This document shows, piece after piece, positions 34,854-43,681 of a stretch of 64,000 bases of DNA. The DNA comes from G965262015 sp965262015. Its GTDB lineage: Bacteria > Spirochaetota > Leptospiria > Turneriellales > CBDBES01. Where the stretch lies: assembly GCA_965262015.1 (NCBI GenBank), contig OZ253494.1, positions 1,364,001 through 1,428,000 on the forward strand, given 5' to 3'. How positions within the stretch are numbered: the stretch's first letter is position 1; the number at the start of each line of letters is the position of its first letter. The notes beneath the pieces are model-generated. The model was not told the origin of the DNA and searched no databases. It worked only from the letters and a program-made list of their open reading frames with translations. Made by a program: the position numbers and the translations under genes.

Positions 34854-37226
34854 CTAACCACACTGTACCACTGGCTTGATAATAGAAAATTTTTCTTTAA
34901 AACATAAAGCAATAACTTCTTCAAATGAGTTCACAAAATGGAATTTAATCTTATCTCTAACAATATCAGATAATTCTGCAACATGCTTTTTATTAGAAGC
35001 AGGACAAATAATCCCAGAAATATCTTCCCGCAATGCGACCAGAATTTTATCTCTTACGCCACCTATGGGTAGTATTTCTCCTTTCAGTGTAATCTCACCT
35101 GTACATCCTAAAGAACGGCTAACAGGTTGATTAAGTATGGAAGATACTAAGCATAATGTTATAGCTAGGCCCGCAGATGGCCCATCCTTAGGTATTGCTC
35201 CCTCGGGGAAATGAATAAAAATATCTTTGTTTTTGAATGGGTCTTCGTCATAAGAAATGTTATCTGTATTAATATTCTTAAGCCTCAAAAAAGGTAGCTG
35301 TGTTTTTAAATATCCAATAGCTATCTTAACTGATTCTTCCATTATCCTGCCAAGATTACCTGTGGTAGTAATTCTACCTGTACCATTTGACAAAGAAACC
35401 TCCATCTTCAAGAGTTCACCTCCTGCTTCAGTTTTAGCTAGGATATAACACTCACCAGAATGAATGCTCATAGTATTAGAATTAATATGGTATTGAGGAG
35501 GACCTAAAAACTTTTCTATCATACTCGTATCTTGAATAGTAAAAGGTATATTTGTCTTTTGATTTTTTACAAATTGGTGTACAATCTTTCTAATAATTTT
35601 TGATAAAATTCTTTCTAGTTCTCTTACACCAGCTTCTTTAGTATAATATTTTATTAAATATAGTATACTTTCATCTGTAAGTACAACCTTGTTTTTTATA
35701 AGCCCATGATCTATTAATTGTTTTGGTAAAATGAATTTATTAACAATGGTAACTTTTTCCTGATCATAATAACCTGGTAACTCTAGCATTTCAAGCCTAT
35801 CTCTTAATGGGCTAGAAATGTGGTGGACAATGTTAGCTGTTGCAATAAATGATATTGAAGATAAGTCATATGGTATTTCAAGGTAATGATCAATAAAATT
35901 TTTGTTATGTTCTTTGTCTAAAACCTCTAAGAGTGCAGCTCCAGGATCTCCTTTACCATCAAATGCTATTTTATCTATTTCATCCAATAAGATTACTAGA
36001 TTATTTGTACCTGCTTTACGTATTGCTGTAATAATGCGGCCAGGTAATGCACCCACATAAGTTCTTCTATGACCACGAATACTGGCTTCATCATTTAGAC
36101 CAGCTAAAGAAATAGACGCAAATTGTTTATTAAGACATTTGGCAAAAGATTGGGCGATACTCGTCTTACCCACGCCAGGTGGACCTAGTAGACATAGTAT
36201 AGGGGCTTTATGTGATTTTGACAAGGATATTACAGAAGCGTACTCCATGATACGGTTTTTAATATCTTGTAAGCCATAGTGTGTATTATCTAGATATTGT
36301 TTTACTTTTTCGGATTTTATAGAAATGATTTCTGGTTTTATCCAAGGCAGATCTAGTATACAATCTAAATAATTCTGTATCATACTATATTCAGCTGATA
36401 AAAAATTTATTTTTCCTAGCTTATTTGCTTCTTGAAGAGCGATATTTTTAACAGAAGGTGTTAATTGAGTAAGTTCAATTTTATCTTGGTAGTCTTGTAC
36501 ATCATCATTTTCTCCTAATTCATTTTGAATAATTTTTTTTTGTTCATTCAAATATAGTTTTTTATGAAAGTCTTGGATATTATTATGTAATTTACTGCGT
36601 ATTTTATTTTCTAAATCTACAATCTTGATCTGTGCATTTAAAGATTCTTCCAAAATTTTAATACGTTTTAAAAGATGTGTAGAGATAAAAAGTTTATGTT
36701 TCAATGGAAGAGGTATATCTATATAATGTGATATAGTATCTACCATATCTTCTATATTTAAAAATAATAATTCTTCAACAAGATTACTCTCTAATACCTG
36801 AGCATTAGTATTGTAACTAGCAAATAAATCTAAAATTTTTTTTTGTGAGCGTTGTAAAAGATTTTGCACCATCTGATTATCTGGCTCTATTTGTGTTGTA
36901 ATTAAGTTATAATTTGTGTAAGAATAATTTTCATTTACAAGAATATCACTTGCGTGGGCTCGTTGTATTCCTTCCACTAAAATTTTGAAGGATTCGTCAG
37001 GCATTTTAAGTGTTTGTAATATTTCGGCATGCATAGCAACTATTGTTTCTTGTTGAGAAGAAATATCTTGTTTCCTATTGGCAAAGGCAATTACAATACA
37101 TCTGTCTGTATCCATTGCATGTCTCACAGAATTGATTTCATGTTGCTCTTCTATAAACAACGCTTTAGTATTCTTTGGAAAAATGTATGTGTCTTGGATA
37201 GAAATAAAGGGCACTCGTTTAATCAT
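34854..37226 (-). CDS. lon: ATP-dependent protease Lon
   Basis: 790 aa with the three Lon domains: an N-terminal substrate domain (VPFISIQDTYIFPKNT..., shorter and more divergent than usual), an AAA+ module with LCLLGPPGVGKTSIAQSFAK and ILLDEIDKI, and the protease domain with catalytic Ser in PKDGPSAGLAITL and Lys in GGVRDKILVALRE. Degrades misfolded and regulatory proteins in the cytoplasm. It lies 31 nt after clpX, continuing a protease cluster. Confidence 0.95.
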   Translation of the reverse strand: MIKRVPFISIQDTYIFPKNTKALFIEEQHEINSVRHAMDTDRCIVIAFANRKQDISSQQETIVAMHAEILQTLKMPDESFKILVEGIQRAHASDILVNENYSYTNYNLITTQIEPDNQMVQNLLQRSQKKILDLFASYNTNAQVLESNLVEELLFLNIEDMVDTISHYIDIPLPLKHKLFISTHLLKRIKILEESLNAQIKIVDLENKIRSKLHNNIQDFHKKLYLNEQKKIIQNELGENDDVQDYQDKIELTQLTPSVKNIALQEANKLGKINFLSAEYSMIQNYLDCILDLPWIKPEIISIKSEKVKQYLDNTHYGLQDIKNRIMEYASVISLSKSHKAPILCLLGPPGVGKTSIAQSFAKCLNKQFASISLAGLNDEASIRGHRRTYVGALPGRIITAIRKAGTNNLVILLDEIDKIAFDGKGDPGAALLEVLDKEHNKNFIDHYLEIPYDLSSISFIATANIVHHISSPLRDRLEMLELPGYYDQEKVTIVNKFILPKQLIDHGLIKNKVVLTDESILYLIKYYTKEAGVRELERILSKIIRKIVHQFVKNQKTNIPFTIQDTSMIEKFLGPPQYHINSNTMSIHSGECYILAKTEAGGELLKMEVSLSNGTGRITTTGNLGRIMEESVKIAIGYLKTQLPFLRLKNINTDNISYDEDPFKNKDIFIHFPEGAIPKDGPSAGLAITLCLVSSILNQPVSRSLGCTGEITLKGEILPIGGVRDKILVALREDISGIICPASNKKHVAELSDIVRDKIKFHFVNSFEEVIALCFKEKFSIIKPVVQCG

Positions 37227-37257
37227 CTACTCCTTATTTCGGTTTTATAGAATATAT

Positions 37258-38613
37258 TTAAGCCATTTTTTCCTGGATTTCATGAAATAAATCATCCTTA
37301 TCTGGGGATATTTTTTTCTTATTTTTAGTTTTAACCTTTTTTATAATTGGTTTTTCTTCCTTCAGAACACACTTACGGGTGATAGTAACTTCATATACGT
37401 CTGGCATGGACGTAACCTCATACAATAGGTCTAACATGATATCTTCCATATAAGATCGGAGACCTCTAGCTCCTGTATTATGTTTCATAGCCTGTTGAGC
37501 TAGTGTGGTTATACTATCAGGTTCAAATATTAGGTTAATACCCTCAAAAGAAAATATCTGTTGCATTTGTTTAACAAGAGCATTTTTAGGTTTCGTAAGT
37601 ATGCGACACAAATCTGTTTCTTCTAACTTATTTAAAGTACGGATTATAGGTAATCTACCTATAAATTCAGGTATAAGGCCATACTGCATTAAGTCATCTG
37701 GAGAAATTTGATTCATATATTTTACTTTATCAGATTTATGGGATTTATGTTTTCCATCAAATCCAATAGCTGAATCTTCAATACGAGATATAATAATATC
37801 TTCTAAACCTTCAAAAGCTCCTCCGCAGATAAACAAAATATTTTTTGTATCAATGGTAATAAATTCCTGATGAGGATGTTTTCTTCCACTTGTAGGAGGA
37901 ACATTAGCCACGGTACCTTCAATAAGTTTTAATAATGCTTGTTGTACACCTTCTCCAGATACATCTCGTGTAATAGATGGCCCATCACTTTTACGAGTAA
38001 TTTTATCGACTTCATCTATGTAGATAATACCTTGAGACGCTCTCTCAACACTCTGGCCTGCTTCATGATAAAGACGTAGTAAAATAGTTTCTACATCTTC
38101 ACCTACATAACCTGCTTCAGTTAAAGCAGTAGCATCCACAATAGCAAAAGGTACTTGAATAATTTTAGCCAATGTTTGTGCTATCAGAGTCTTACCCGAA
38201 CCTGTTGGACCAATTAGAAGTATATTAGATTTATCTAAAACAATTTCTTCTTTCTCAAATTTTGTAACTTTTTTAGAGGTATCTTTGTTTATACTTTTTT
38301 TACGTGATTCTTCAAAATATAATCTTTGATAATGATTATAGACAGAGACCGCAAGAGCTTTCTTGACTTTGTCCTGTCCTATAATATATTCATCCAAACA
38401 TTTTTTAAGTTTACTAGGCTTTTGAGGTTTACGTAAAGTGAACAGCGATTGTTCATCCTGTGCATCATCTATTAGAATAGAGTTGCACAGTCTAATACAC
38501 TCATCACAAATAAAAGCATTAGGCCCAACAATTAAACGTTTAACTTCCTTTTGCTTTTTTCCACAAAAAGAACATACATAATTATCTTGTTCTGTTGATT
38601 CTTTATTTGACAT
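37258..38613 (-). CDS. clpX: ATP-dependent Clp protease ATP-binding subunit ClpX
   Basis: 451 aa. The N-terminal zinc-binding domain has CSFCGKKQKEV...CDECIRLC. Walker A is LLIGPTGSGKTLIAQTLAK and Walker B is IIYIDEVDKI. EYIIGQDKVKKALAVSVYNH and NTGARGLRSYMEDIMLDLLY are family blocks. Unfolds substrates and feeds them to ClpP. An insert of about 25 charged residues lies near residue 110 (KKSINKDTSKKVTKFEKEEI), and the C-terminal tail is Lys-rich. It follows clpP by 32 nt. Its partner here lacks the usual catalytic Ser. Confidence 0.95.
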   Translation of the reverse strand: MSNKESTEQDNYVCSFCGKKQKEVKRLIVGPNAFICDECIRLCNSILIDDAQDEQSLFTLRKPQKPSKLKKCLDEYIIGQDKVKKALAVSVYNHYQRLYFEESRKKSINKDTSKKVTKFEKEEIVLDKSNILLIGPTGSGKTLIAQTLAKIIQVPFAIVDATALTEAGYVGEDVETILLRLYHEAGQSVERASQGIIYIDEVDKITRKSDGPSITRDVSGEGVQQALLKLIEGTVANVPPTSGRKHPHQEFITIDTKNILFICGGAFEGLEDIIISRIEDSAIGFDGKHKSHKSDKVKYMNQISPDDLMQYGLIPEFIGRLPIIRTLNKLEETDLCRILTKPKNALVKQMQQIFSFEGINLIFEPDSITTLAQQAMKHNTGARGLRSYMEDIMLDLLYEVTSMPDVYEVTITRKCVLKEEKPIIKKVKTKNKKKISPDKDDLFHEIQEKMA

Positions 38614-38645
38614 AAATTAGCCTTATATGAGTAGCAATTCGCAGA

Positions 38646-39233
38646 CTACTCTGTTCGCTTATTAATAATGCTATCTATTAAACCATACTCTAGAGCTTGA
38701 TCAGGAGACATGTAAAAATCTCGTTCAGTATCATGCTCAATTTTTTTAATAGTCTGGTTAGTATGTTTAACATAGAGTGCATTCACTAAAGTTTTAATGC
38801 GTATAATCTCATTTGATTGTATTTCAATGTCAGAGGCTTGTCCAGAAGCACCTCCTAGGGGTTGATGCAACAGAATACGACTATTAGGTAGGCTAGTACG
38901 TTTGCCTGGGGTACCGCTAGCCATAATTAAGGATGCAATATTAGATGCTTGTCCAATACAAACTGTACGAATGTTCGGACGAATATATTGCATTGTATCA
39001 TATATCGCTAAACCAGCAGAGATATACCCACCTGGAGAATTAATATAAATAAATATATCTTTTTCTGCATTGTCAGATTCTAGAAAAAGTAGCTGAGCAA
39101 TTATAACATTGGCATATTCATCATTAATCCCATAACCTAGGAAGACAATTCTATCCTTTAATAATCGGGAGTATATATCATATTGTCGTTCACCACGACT
39201 AGTTTTTTCAATGACAATTGGTGATAAAGGCAT
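38646..39233 (-). CDS. clpP: ClpP-family protein with Asn at the catalytic Ser position
   Basis: 195 aa, normal length, clear ClpP fold: DIYSRLLKDRIVFLG, INSPGGYISAGLAIYDTMQY, LLHQPLGGASGQASDIEI and HDTERDFYMSPDQALEYGLI. His 123 and Asp 172 of the triad are in place. The nucleophile region reads VCIGQASNIASLIMASG, where family members read GQAASMGAFLL. In an ungapped alignment residue 98 is Asn (codon AAT at 38942-38940), not Ser, so this subunit is probably inactive or a ClpR-like regulatory paralog. A second, active ClpP elsewhere is likely. First gene of the clpP-clpX-lon run. Confidence 0.9.
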   Translation of the reverse strand: MPLSPIVIEKTSRGERQYDIYSRLLKDRIVFLGYGINDEYANVIIAQLLFLESDNAEKDIFIYINSPGGYISAGLAIYDTMQYIRPNIRTVCIGQASNIASLIMASGTPGKRTSLPNSRILLHQPLGGASGQASDIEIQSNEIIRIKTLVNALYVKHTNQTIKKIEHDTERDFYMSPDQALEYGLIDSIINKRTE

Positions 39234-39295
39234 AGAGTTACTTATGGGTAACCCATTTGTATTTGTCCACTACTTTCTATTAGATTGATGTAGCA

Positions 39296-39336
39296 CCCAT
39301 GGAGATATGTTACAGTTGTCCCCCTAAGCCACCTTC
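39296..39336 (+). repeat. 40-bp dispersed repeat, inverted copy at 1640-1679
   Basis: CCCATGGAGATATGTTACAG...AAGCCACCTTC matches the complement of 1640-1679 with a few differences. It lies at the right border of the IS30 remnant below, and its GGAGATATGTTACAG resembles an IS terminal repeat. Confidence 0.55.
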
Positions 39337-39339
39337 GTA

Positions 39340-39800
39340 ACCTTGTAATGGAAAGGTGAGCAGTTTCTCTTTGTAAAGAGCCTACACTATGTTATTGATC
39401 ATAGTACAAAATCTAAATATATTTTTTTGTTTTAATGTCAGATAATATGTTTTTCTGTCAAAATATCTTCTTAGTTGTTTGATAGAGTTTTCTACTTGTC
39501 CCTTTTGCCAAGGTGAACCTGGGCTACATGCATATATAGGAGTATGTAGCATTCCCTGTAAATTTCTAAATGATGTATTTTCAGTGTCCCTGTCACAGAT
39601 GATAACCTGGATATTATCTATCTGAGAAAACAACTGTATATGTATCCATTATTCATAATAAATTTTCATTGGTCGTTCCCCTTACTTTTAATACTTTTTA
39701 AGAAAAACAGCTTATAAATACCTTAAACTATCCAGCTCTGGACTTGACTTTCCAATTAAATCTCCAAACTGTCCATAACTATACTTGATTTTCTAAATCA
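39340..39800 (-). mobile_element. IS30-family remnant, C-terminal part preserved
   Basis: The minus strand holds the C-terminal transposase part (39633-39382). The left-end sequence (complement of AAACTATCCAGCTCTGGACTTGACTTTCC) ends near 39763. A second, partial left end (AAACTGTCCATAACTATACTTGATTTTC) follows at 39769-39797, so two elements probably inserted side by side. Only about 60 bp separate it from bactofilin. Confidence 0.72.
39382..39633 (-). pseudogene. IS30-family transposase, C-terminal fragment (83 aa)
   Basis: VIICDRDTENTSFRNLQGML, then TPIYACSPGSPWQKGQVENS, is the end of the IS30 DDE domain: DRDTEN holds the second Asp region, PWQKGQVEN corresponds to PWQRGTNEN with the catalytic Glu, and RRYFDRKTYYLTL to the family's LRQYFPKGT block. 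The N-terminal two thirds are missing. Confidence 0.78.
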
Positions 39801-39864
39801 CTTTTAAAGAATGAATAAAAAATGCTTGTCACTCTAAACTTTATATTCTGAGATAGGGAACGTT

Positions 39865-40281
39865 ATGTCTAAAAATAATAAACACGATTCAGTTATTGGT
39901 GAAGGTTCTGTCTTCACTGGCAAATTTTATGTTGATGGTGATCTCAAAATAGAAGGTTCTTTTGAAGGAGATATCAGGACAGACGAGTCTCTTATAGTTA
40001 CAAATACTGGACGCGTAAAAACATCAAAAGTATCAGCAAAACGAATTGTCCTGAAAGGTATATTGATTGGTGATGTATATGCCAAGGAAGAGGTAAATTT
40101 AGAAAGTAGAGGTAAAATGCTGGGCAATATAGTTACACCTAATTTAGTTGTTTCACCTGGTGTTGTATATCGAGGTAATATTGATATTATAGGAGACTCT
40201 AAAAAAGATACCAAGCAGTTTATAGAAGATATTTATAATGCTGAAACAAAAAAGGCAAAATCTACCTCTCAAGAAAAATAA
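39865..40281 (+). CDS. Bactofilin family protein
   Basis: 138 aa. The polymerising beta-helix core (DUF583) is clear: SVIGEGSVFTGKFYVDGDLK, IEGSFEGDIRTDESLIV, GRVKTSKVSAKRIVLKGILI and GDVYAKEEVNLESRGKMLGN. Short flexible ends are typical. Bactofilins form cytoskeletal filaments at the inner membrane and often recruit M23 cell-wall peptidases. One such peptidase is encoded 98 nt downstream, which is a common pairing and suggests a shared role in cell shape. Confidence 0.93.
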   Translation: MSKNNKHDSVIGEGSVFTGKFYVDGDLKIEGSFEGDIRTDESLIVTNTGRVKTSKVSAKRIVLKGILIGDVYAKEEVNLESRGKMLGNIVTPNLVVSPGVVYRGNIDIIGDSKKDTKQFIEDIYNAETKKAKSTSQEK

Positions 40282-40379
40282 TACTTAAATTGAGTTACTG
40301 CTACTTGGATAGCAAAAAACAGAAAAACAATTGATTGAATATACTAGTAAACCGACAGATAAGTATAGGTAACTAAAAA

Positions 40380-41549
40380 ATGAATTGGGATAAGTTAAAA
40401 TATGGCCTAATTGTAAAACATTCTGATTTTGATCCTACAACTTACTCTATTAACTTATTCTTTATAAAAATTACGTATGTACCATTAAGAAAGATTTATT
40501 ATTCTTATAAATTTAGAAATTATATTCATATTCATTTTATTAATATTGAGCCTGTAATTAATTATATTCACAGAATAAATCCTACCCACATGAAAACATA
40601 TATCCTCTATAAAAGTCCTCTATCTATTATAACATACTGCATTCTATTTACTGTATTAGCCTCTATATTATATTTTAATAATATAGACCCTATAAAAGAA
40701 TTAAGTGAAATAGGGGGTTATGGTGTTCGTGAATATGATAGTTTGCATCCAACTTCTAAAATAGATAATATCTTAGATCGAGATGAAAAGGAAAAAGATA
40801 ACTTGCTTGGTATTAAGACCAAGACAAATCATGGTACAAAAGATCGAGTTACCTATCAAGTAAAACCAGGGGATACATTATCTGAAATTTCTCAAAGATT
40901 CAAAATTTCTGCTGAATCTATAGCTGGTTCCACAAATATTAGAACACTGGATACCATTAAAGTTGGTCAAATTTTAAAAATTCCTGCTAAGGAAGGTTTT
41001 TATTATAAGATTAAGAAAAATGATCGTATTGTTAGCCTTGCTGCAAAATATTCTATTCCCCTGAGAGCTATATTCAATGAAAATCCCCATATCAATTCTG
41101 ATTTTATTGAAGAGGGAGAGGAAATATTTTTACTTGGTGCAACCCCAAAAAATCTTATACGTGGTTGGTTATTACCTGTTGTAAGTAGAATAGTTACGAG
41201 CGGGTATGGGCGAAGAACATGGCCACGTAGAGCATTTCACAAAGGATTAGATATGAGATCATATTATAGTCCTGTGAGGGCTACTAAACGTGGTATTGTT
41301 ACCTTCTCTGGTACACTAGGTGGATATGGTAAGGTTGTTGTAATTAAACATTTAGGTGGTTATAAAAGCTTATATGCTCATTTAAGTAGAATTTATACTA
41401 GAACTGGTAGACGTGTTTTACAAGGTACAATTATTGGCCGTTCTGGTAATACTGGTTACTCTTTTGGACCACATTTACATTTTGAATTAAGTCATAATGG
41501 TAGGCACATTAATCCAGGAAAAGTATTAAGAGGTCTCCGTTACAAGTAA
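40380..41549 (+). CDS. LysM and M23 peptidase, cell-wall hydrolase
   Basis: 389 aa. A basic N-terminal region (about 75 residues) precedes a membrane helix (SIITYCILFTVLASILYF). Two LysM domains bind peptidoglycan (VTYQVKPGDTLSEISQRF near residue 160; FYYKIKKNDRIVSLAAKY near 205). The C-terminal M23 endopeptidase has TSGYGRRTWPRRAFHKGLDM and GPHLHFEL, with the zinc-binding His/Asp residues present. Likely active on cross-links in the periplasm, possibly directed by the neighbouring bactofilin. Confidence 0.92.
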   Translation: MNWDKLKYGLIVKHSDFDPTTYSINLFFIKITYVPLRKIYYSYKFRNYIHIHFINIEPVINYIHRINPTHMKTYILYKSPLSIITYCILFTVLASILYFNNIDPIKELSEIGGYGVREYDSLHPTSKIDNILDRDEKEKDNLLGIKTKTNHGTKDRVTYQVKPGDTLSEISQRFKISAESIAGSTNIRTLDTIKVGQILKIPAKEGFYYKIKKNDRIVSLAAKYSIPLRAIFNENPHINSDFIEEGEEIFLLGATPKNLIRGWLLPVVSRIVTSGYGRRTWPRRAFHKGLDMRSYYSPVRATKRGIVTFSGTLGGYGKVVVIKHLGGYKSLYAHLSRIYTRTGRRVLQGTIIGRSGNTGYSFGPHLHFELSHNGRHINPGKVLRGLRYK

Positions 41550-41564
41550 GTATGTGGTTGTCTA

Positions 41565-42530
41565 ATGATGCCCACAAGCCTTTCCCAAACTATTTGTATA
41601 AGAGATCGAAAGATTTCTAATTCTGCAAAACCATTTCTTATAGCGGAGATTGGTCTTAATCATAATAACAACGTTAATTTTGCTAAACAAATTATAGTAG
41701 AAGCAATTAATGCAGGAGCTGATGCTATAAAAATACAATCCTATACTACTGACCAATTTATTAATATAAATCAAAATAAAATTAGTTTTTTTTATGATAT
41801 TTTCAAAAAATATGAGCTAAGTTTATATAATCACCAGATTATAGATGCATTCTGTCAAGATAATGGTATACTATTTTTTTCAACACCTCTTTCACTAGAT
41901 TGGGTTGATAAACTAGAAACCTTAAATGTACCTATGTATAAAATAGCTTCAGGAGACCTAGAAAACTATTGGTTACTTAATAAAATAGCTTTATGTAAAA
42001 AGCCTATCTTTATTTCTACGGGTGCTTCTCTTATGGCAAATATCAAAAATACTGTCCAGTTTTTACAGTCTAAAGAAATTAATGAAATAGTTATTTTTCA
42101 TTGTATTTCATTATATCCAACCCCCATAGAAAAAATAAATCTAAAAAGAATGCAGCAGATAAAAAATAATTTTTCTGCACTAGTAGGATTTTCTGATCAT
42201 ACCACAGGAGTAGATGCATCTGCTTATGCTGTACTAATGGGAGCATCTGTAATTGAAAAACATTTTACAATAAATAAGAATGCAGATGGACCTGATCATA
42301 AATTAAGTGTTACACCTGATGAATTAAAGCAAATTCGTCAAAAAATAGATGAAGCTTTTGAAATTCGTAATACCAATCAAGTGGATTCATGGAATCAAGA
42401 ATTTAGTGGCGATTATTTTGGGAAAAGGAGTATGTATAAAATTAATAATAAATGGCTACCAATGAGGCCTAAAATTGATAATCTATATTCTCCATATGAT
42501 TTTGATTTTTTCCAAGAACACCACACTTAA
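41565..42530 (+). CDS. NeuB/SpsE-family sugar-acid synthase
   Basis: Condenses phosphoenolpyruvate with an amino sugar to a sialic-acid-like nonulosonate. 321 aa. LIAEIGLNHNNNVNFAKQII, AGADAIKIQSYTTDQF, YKIASGDLENYWLL, FISTGAS, LVGFSDHTTGVDASAYAVLM and VIEKHFTINKNADGPDHKLS are the TIM-barrel motifs, with substrate residues in place. The C-terminal antifreeze-like SAF domain is reduced to about 35 residues (FGKRSMYKINNKWLPMRPKI), although in known dimers it contributes to the active site. No CMP-transferase or epimerase gene is nearby. ATG 41568 is an alternative start. Confidence 0.82.
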   Translation: MMPTSLSQTICIRDRKISNSAKPFLIAEIGLNHNNNVNFAKQIIVEAINAGADAIKIQSYTTDQFININQNKISFFYDIFKKYELSLYNHQIIDAFCQDNGILFFSTPLSLDWVDKLETLNVPMYKIASGDLENYWLLNKIALCKKPIFISTGASLMANIKNTVQFLQSKEINEIVIFHCISLYPTPIEKINLKRMQQIKNNFSALVGFSDHTTGVDASAYAVLMGASVIEKHFTINKNADGPDHKLSVTPDELKQIRQKIDEAFEIRNTNQVDSWNQEFSGDYFGKRSMYKINNKWLPMRPKIDNLYSPYDFDFFQEHHT

Positions 42531-42667
42531 AAAAGATTCACATTTGATTCACAATTATATTATAGAATATATGAAAATTTATTATGTTAAAGAAGCTAAA
42601 TATCTTTAGATTCACATAAATCACAATTTTACAAGTATATATATAATATAAATAATAAAGTTTAATT

Positions 42668-43681
42668 ATGAAAGATATAATAGGGTTAGGTATTGAAAGT
42701 AGTTGTGATGAGACATCTGTGGTTATGGTAAAAAATGGTAATGATATTATAGAAGACATGACGTATTCACAATTAGAGATACATCAAAATTATGGAGGTG
42801 TTGTTCCTGAACTAGCAAGTAGGAAACATTTAGAAAAAATTACGCATTTAATTTCTAAATGTATTAATGGTAATAAAATAGATTATTTAGCTGTTACTGT
42901 AGAACCTGGTTTGATTGGTTCATTACTTATAGGTTATAATACTGCAATGGCAGTTTCACTCTCATATAATATTCCTGTTATACCAGTCAATCATTTAGAA
43001 GCACATTTATATGCTATTTTATTGGATAAACATATAATTGATTATCCCTTTTTAGGTTTATTAGTTTCAGGAGGTAATACAGTGCTTTGTTTGATTAATT
43101 CTTTAGGTGATATTTCTCAAATTGGGGATACATTAGATGATGCTTGTGGAGAAGCTTTGGATAAAGTATCACAATTACTTGGTTTACCTTATCCTGGTGG
43201 ACCAAAGCTTGAAAAGTTAGCTTTACAATTTAATAAACCAATACAAGGTAAAAATCCCTTCCCTATTATTTTAAAGGATCAAAAATCAAATGATCTCAAT
43301 TTTTCATTTAGTGGCATTAAAACTTCTTTGCTGTATTTCTTGCAAGGTAAAGATAATGTTGATAAATCTGAAGTAGCATATTATTTTCAGGAGCGTGTAT
43401 TTGACGTAATTGTTAGAAATACAATAAAGGCTTTAAATCATAATAAAGTTCCTCTTGTAGTGGCTGCTGGTGGTGTTATGGCAAATAATATTCTGAGAAG
43501 TAAACTTTCTAATGCTATTGAAAAGTATAATGTTAAATTCCTTACGCCACAACCAGTTTATTGTACTGATAATGGTGCTATGGTAGCAGCATTAGGATAT
43601 TGCTATTTCATGAGAAACAGTTGGCCAAAGGCAAATTGTATTTCTTCTGACAGTGACTTTACTAAATGGAAAGCTATTTAA
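42668..43681 (+). CDS. tsaD: tRNA N6-adenosine threonylcarbamoyltransferase
   Basis: Catalytic protein of t6A37 synthesis in ANN-decoding tRNAs. 337 aa. GLGIESSCDETSVVMVKNG, then NYGGVVPELASRKHLEKI is the ASKHA start. VNHLEAHLYA carries the two metal-binding His, GLLVSGGNT and DDACGEALDKVSQLLGLPYP are nucleotide-site blocks, and VVAAGGVMANNILR with YCTDNGAMVAALGY close the fold. The gene converges with the phosphatase gene with 8 nt overlap. Confidence 0.95.
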   Translation: MKDIIGLGIESSCDETSVVMVKNGNDIIEDMTYSQLEIHQNYGGVVPELASRKHLEKITHLISKCINGNKIDYLAVTVEPGLIGSLLIGYNTAMAVSLSYNIPVIPVNHLEAHLYAILLDKHIIDYPFLGLLVSGGNTVLCLINSLGDISQIGDTLDDACGEALDKVSQLLGLPYPGGPKLEKLALQFNKPIQGKNPFPIILKDQKSNDLNFSFSGIKTSLLYFLQGKDNVDKSEVAYYFQERVFDVIVRNTIKALNHNKVPLVVAAGGVMANNILRSKLSNAIEKYNVKFLTPQPVYCTDNGAMVAALGYCYFMRNSWPKANCISSDSDFTKWKAI

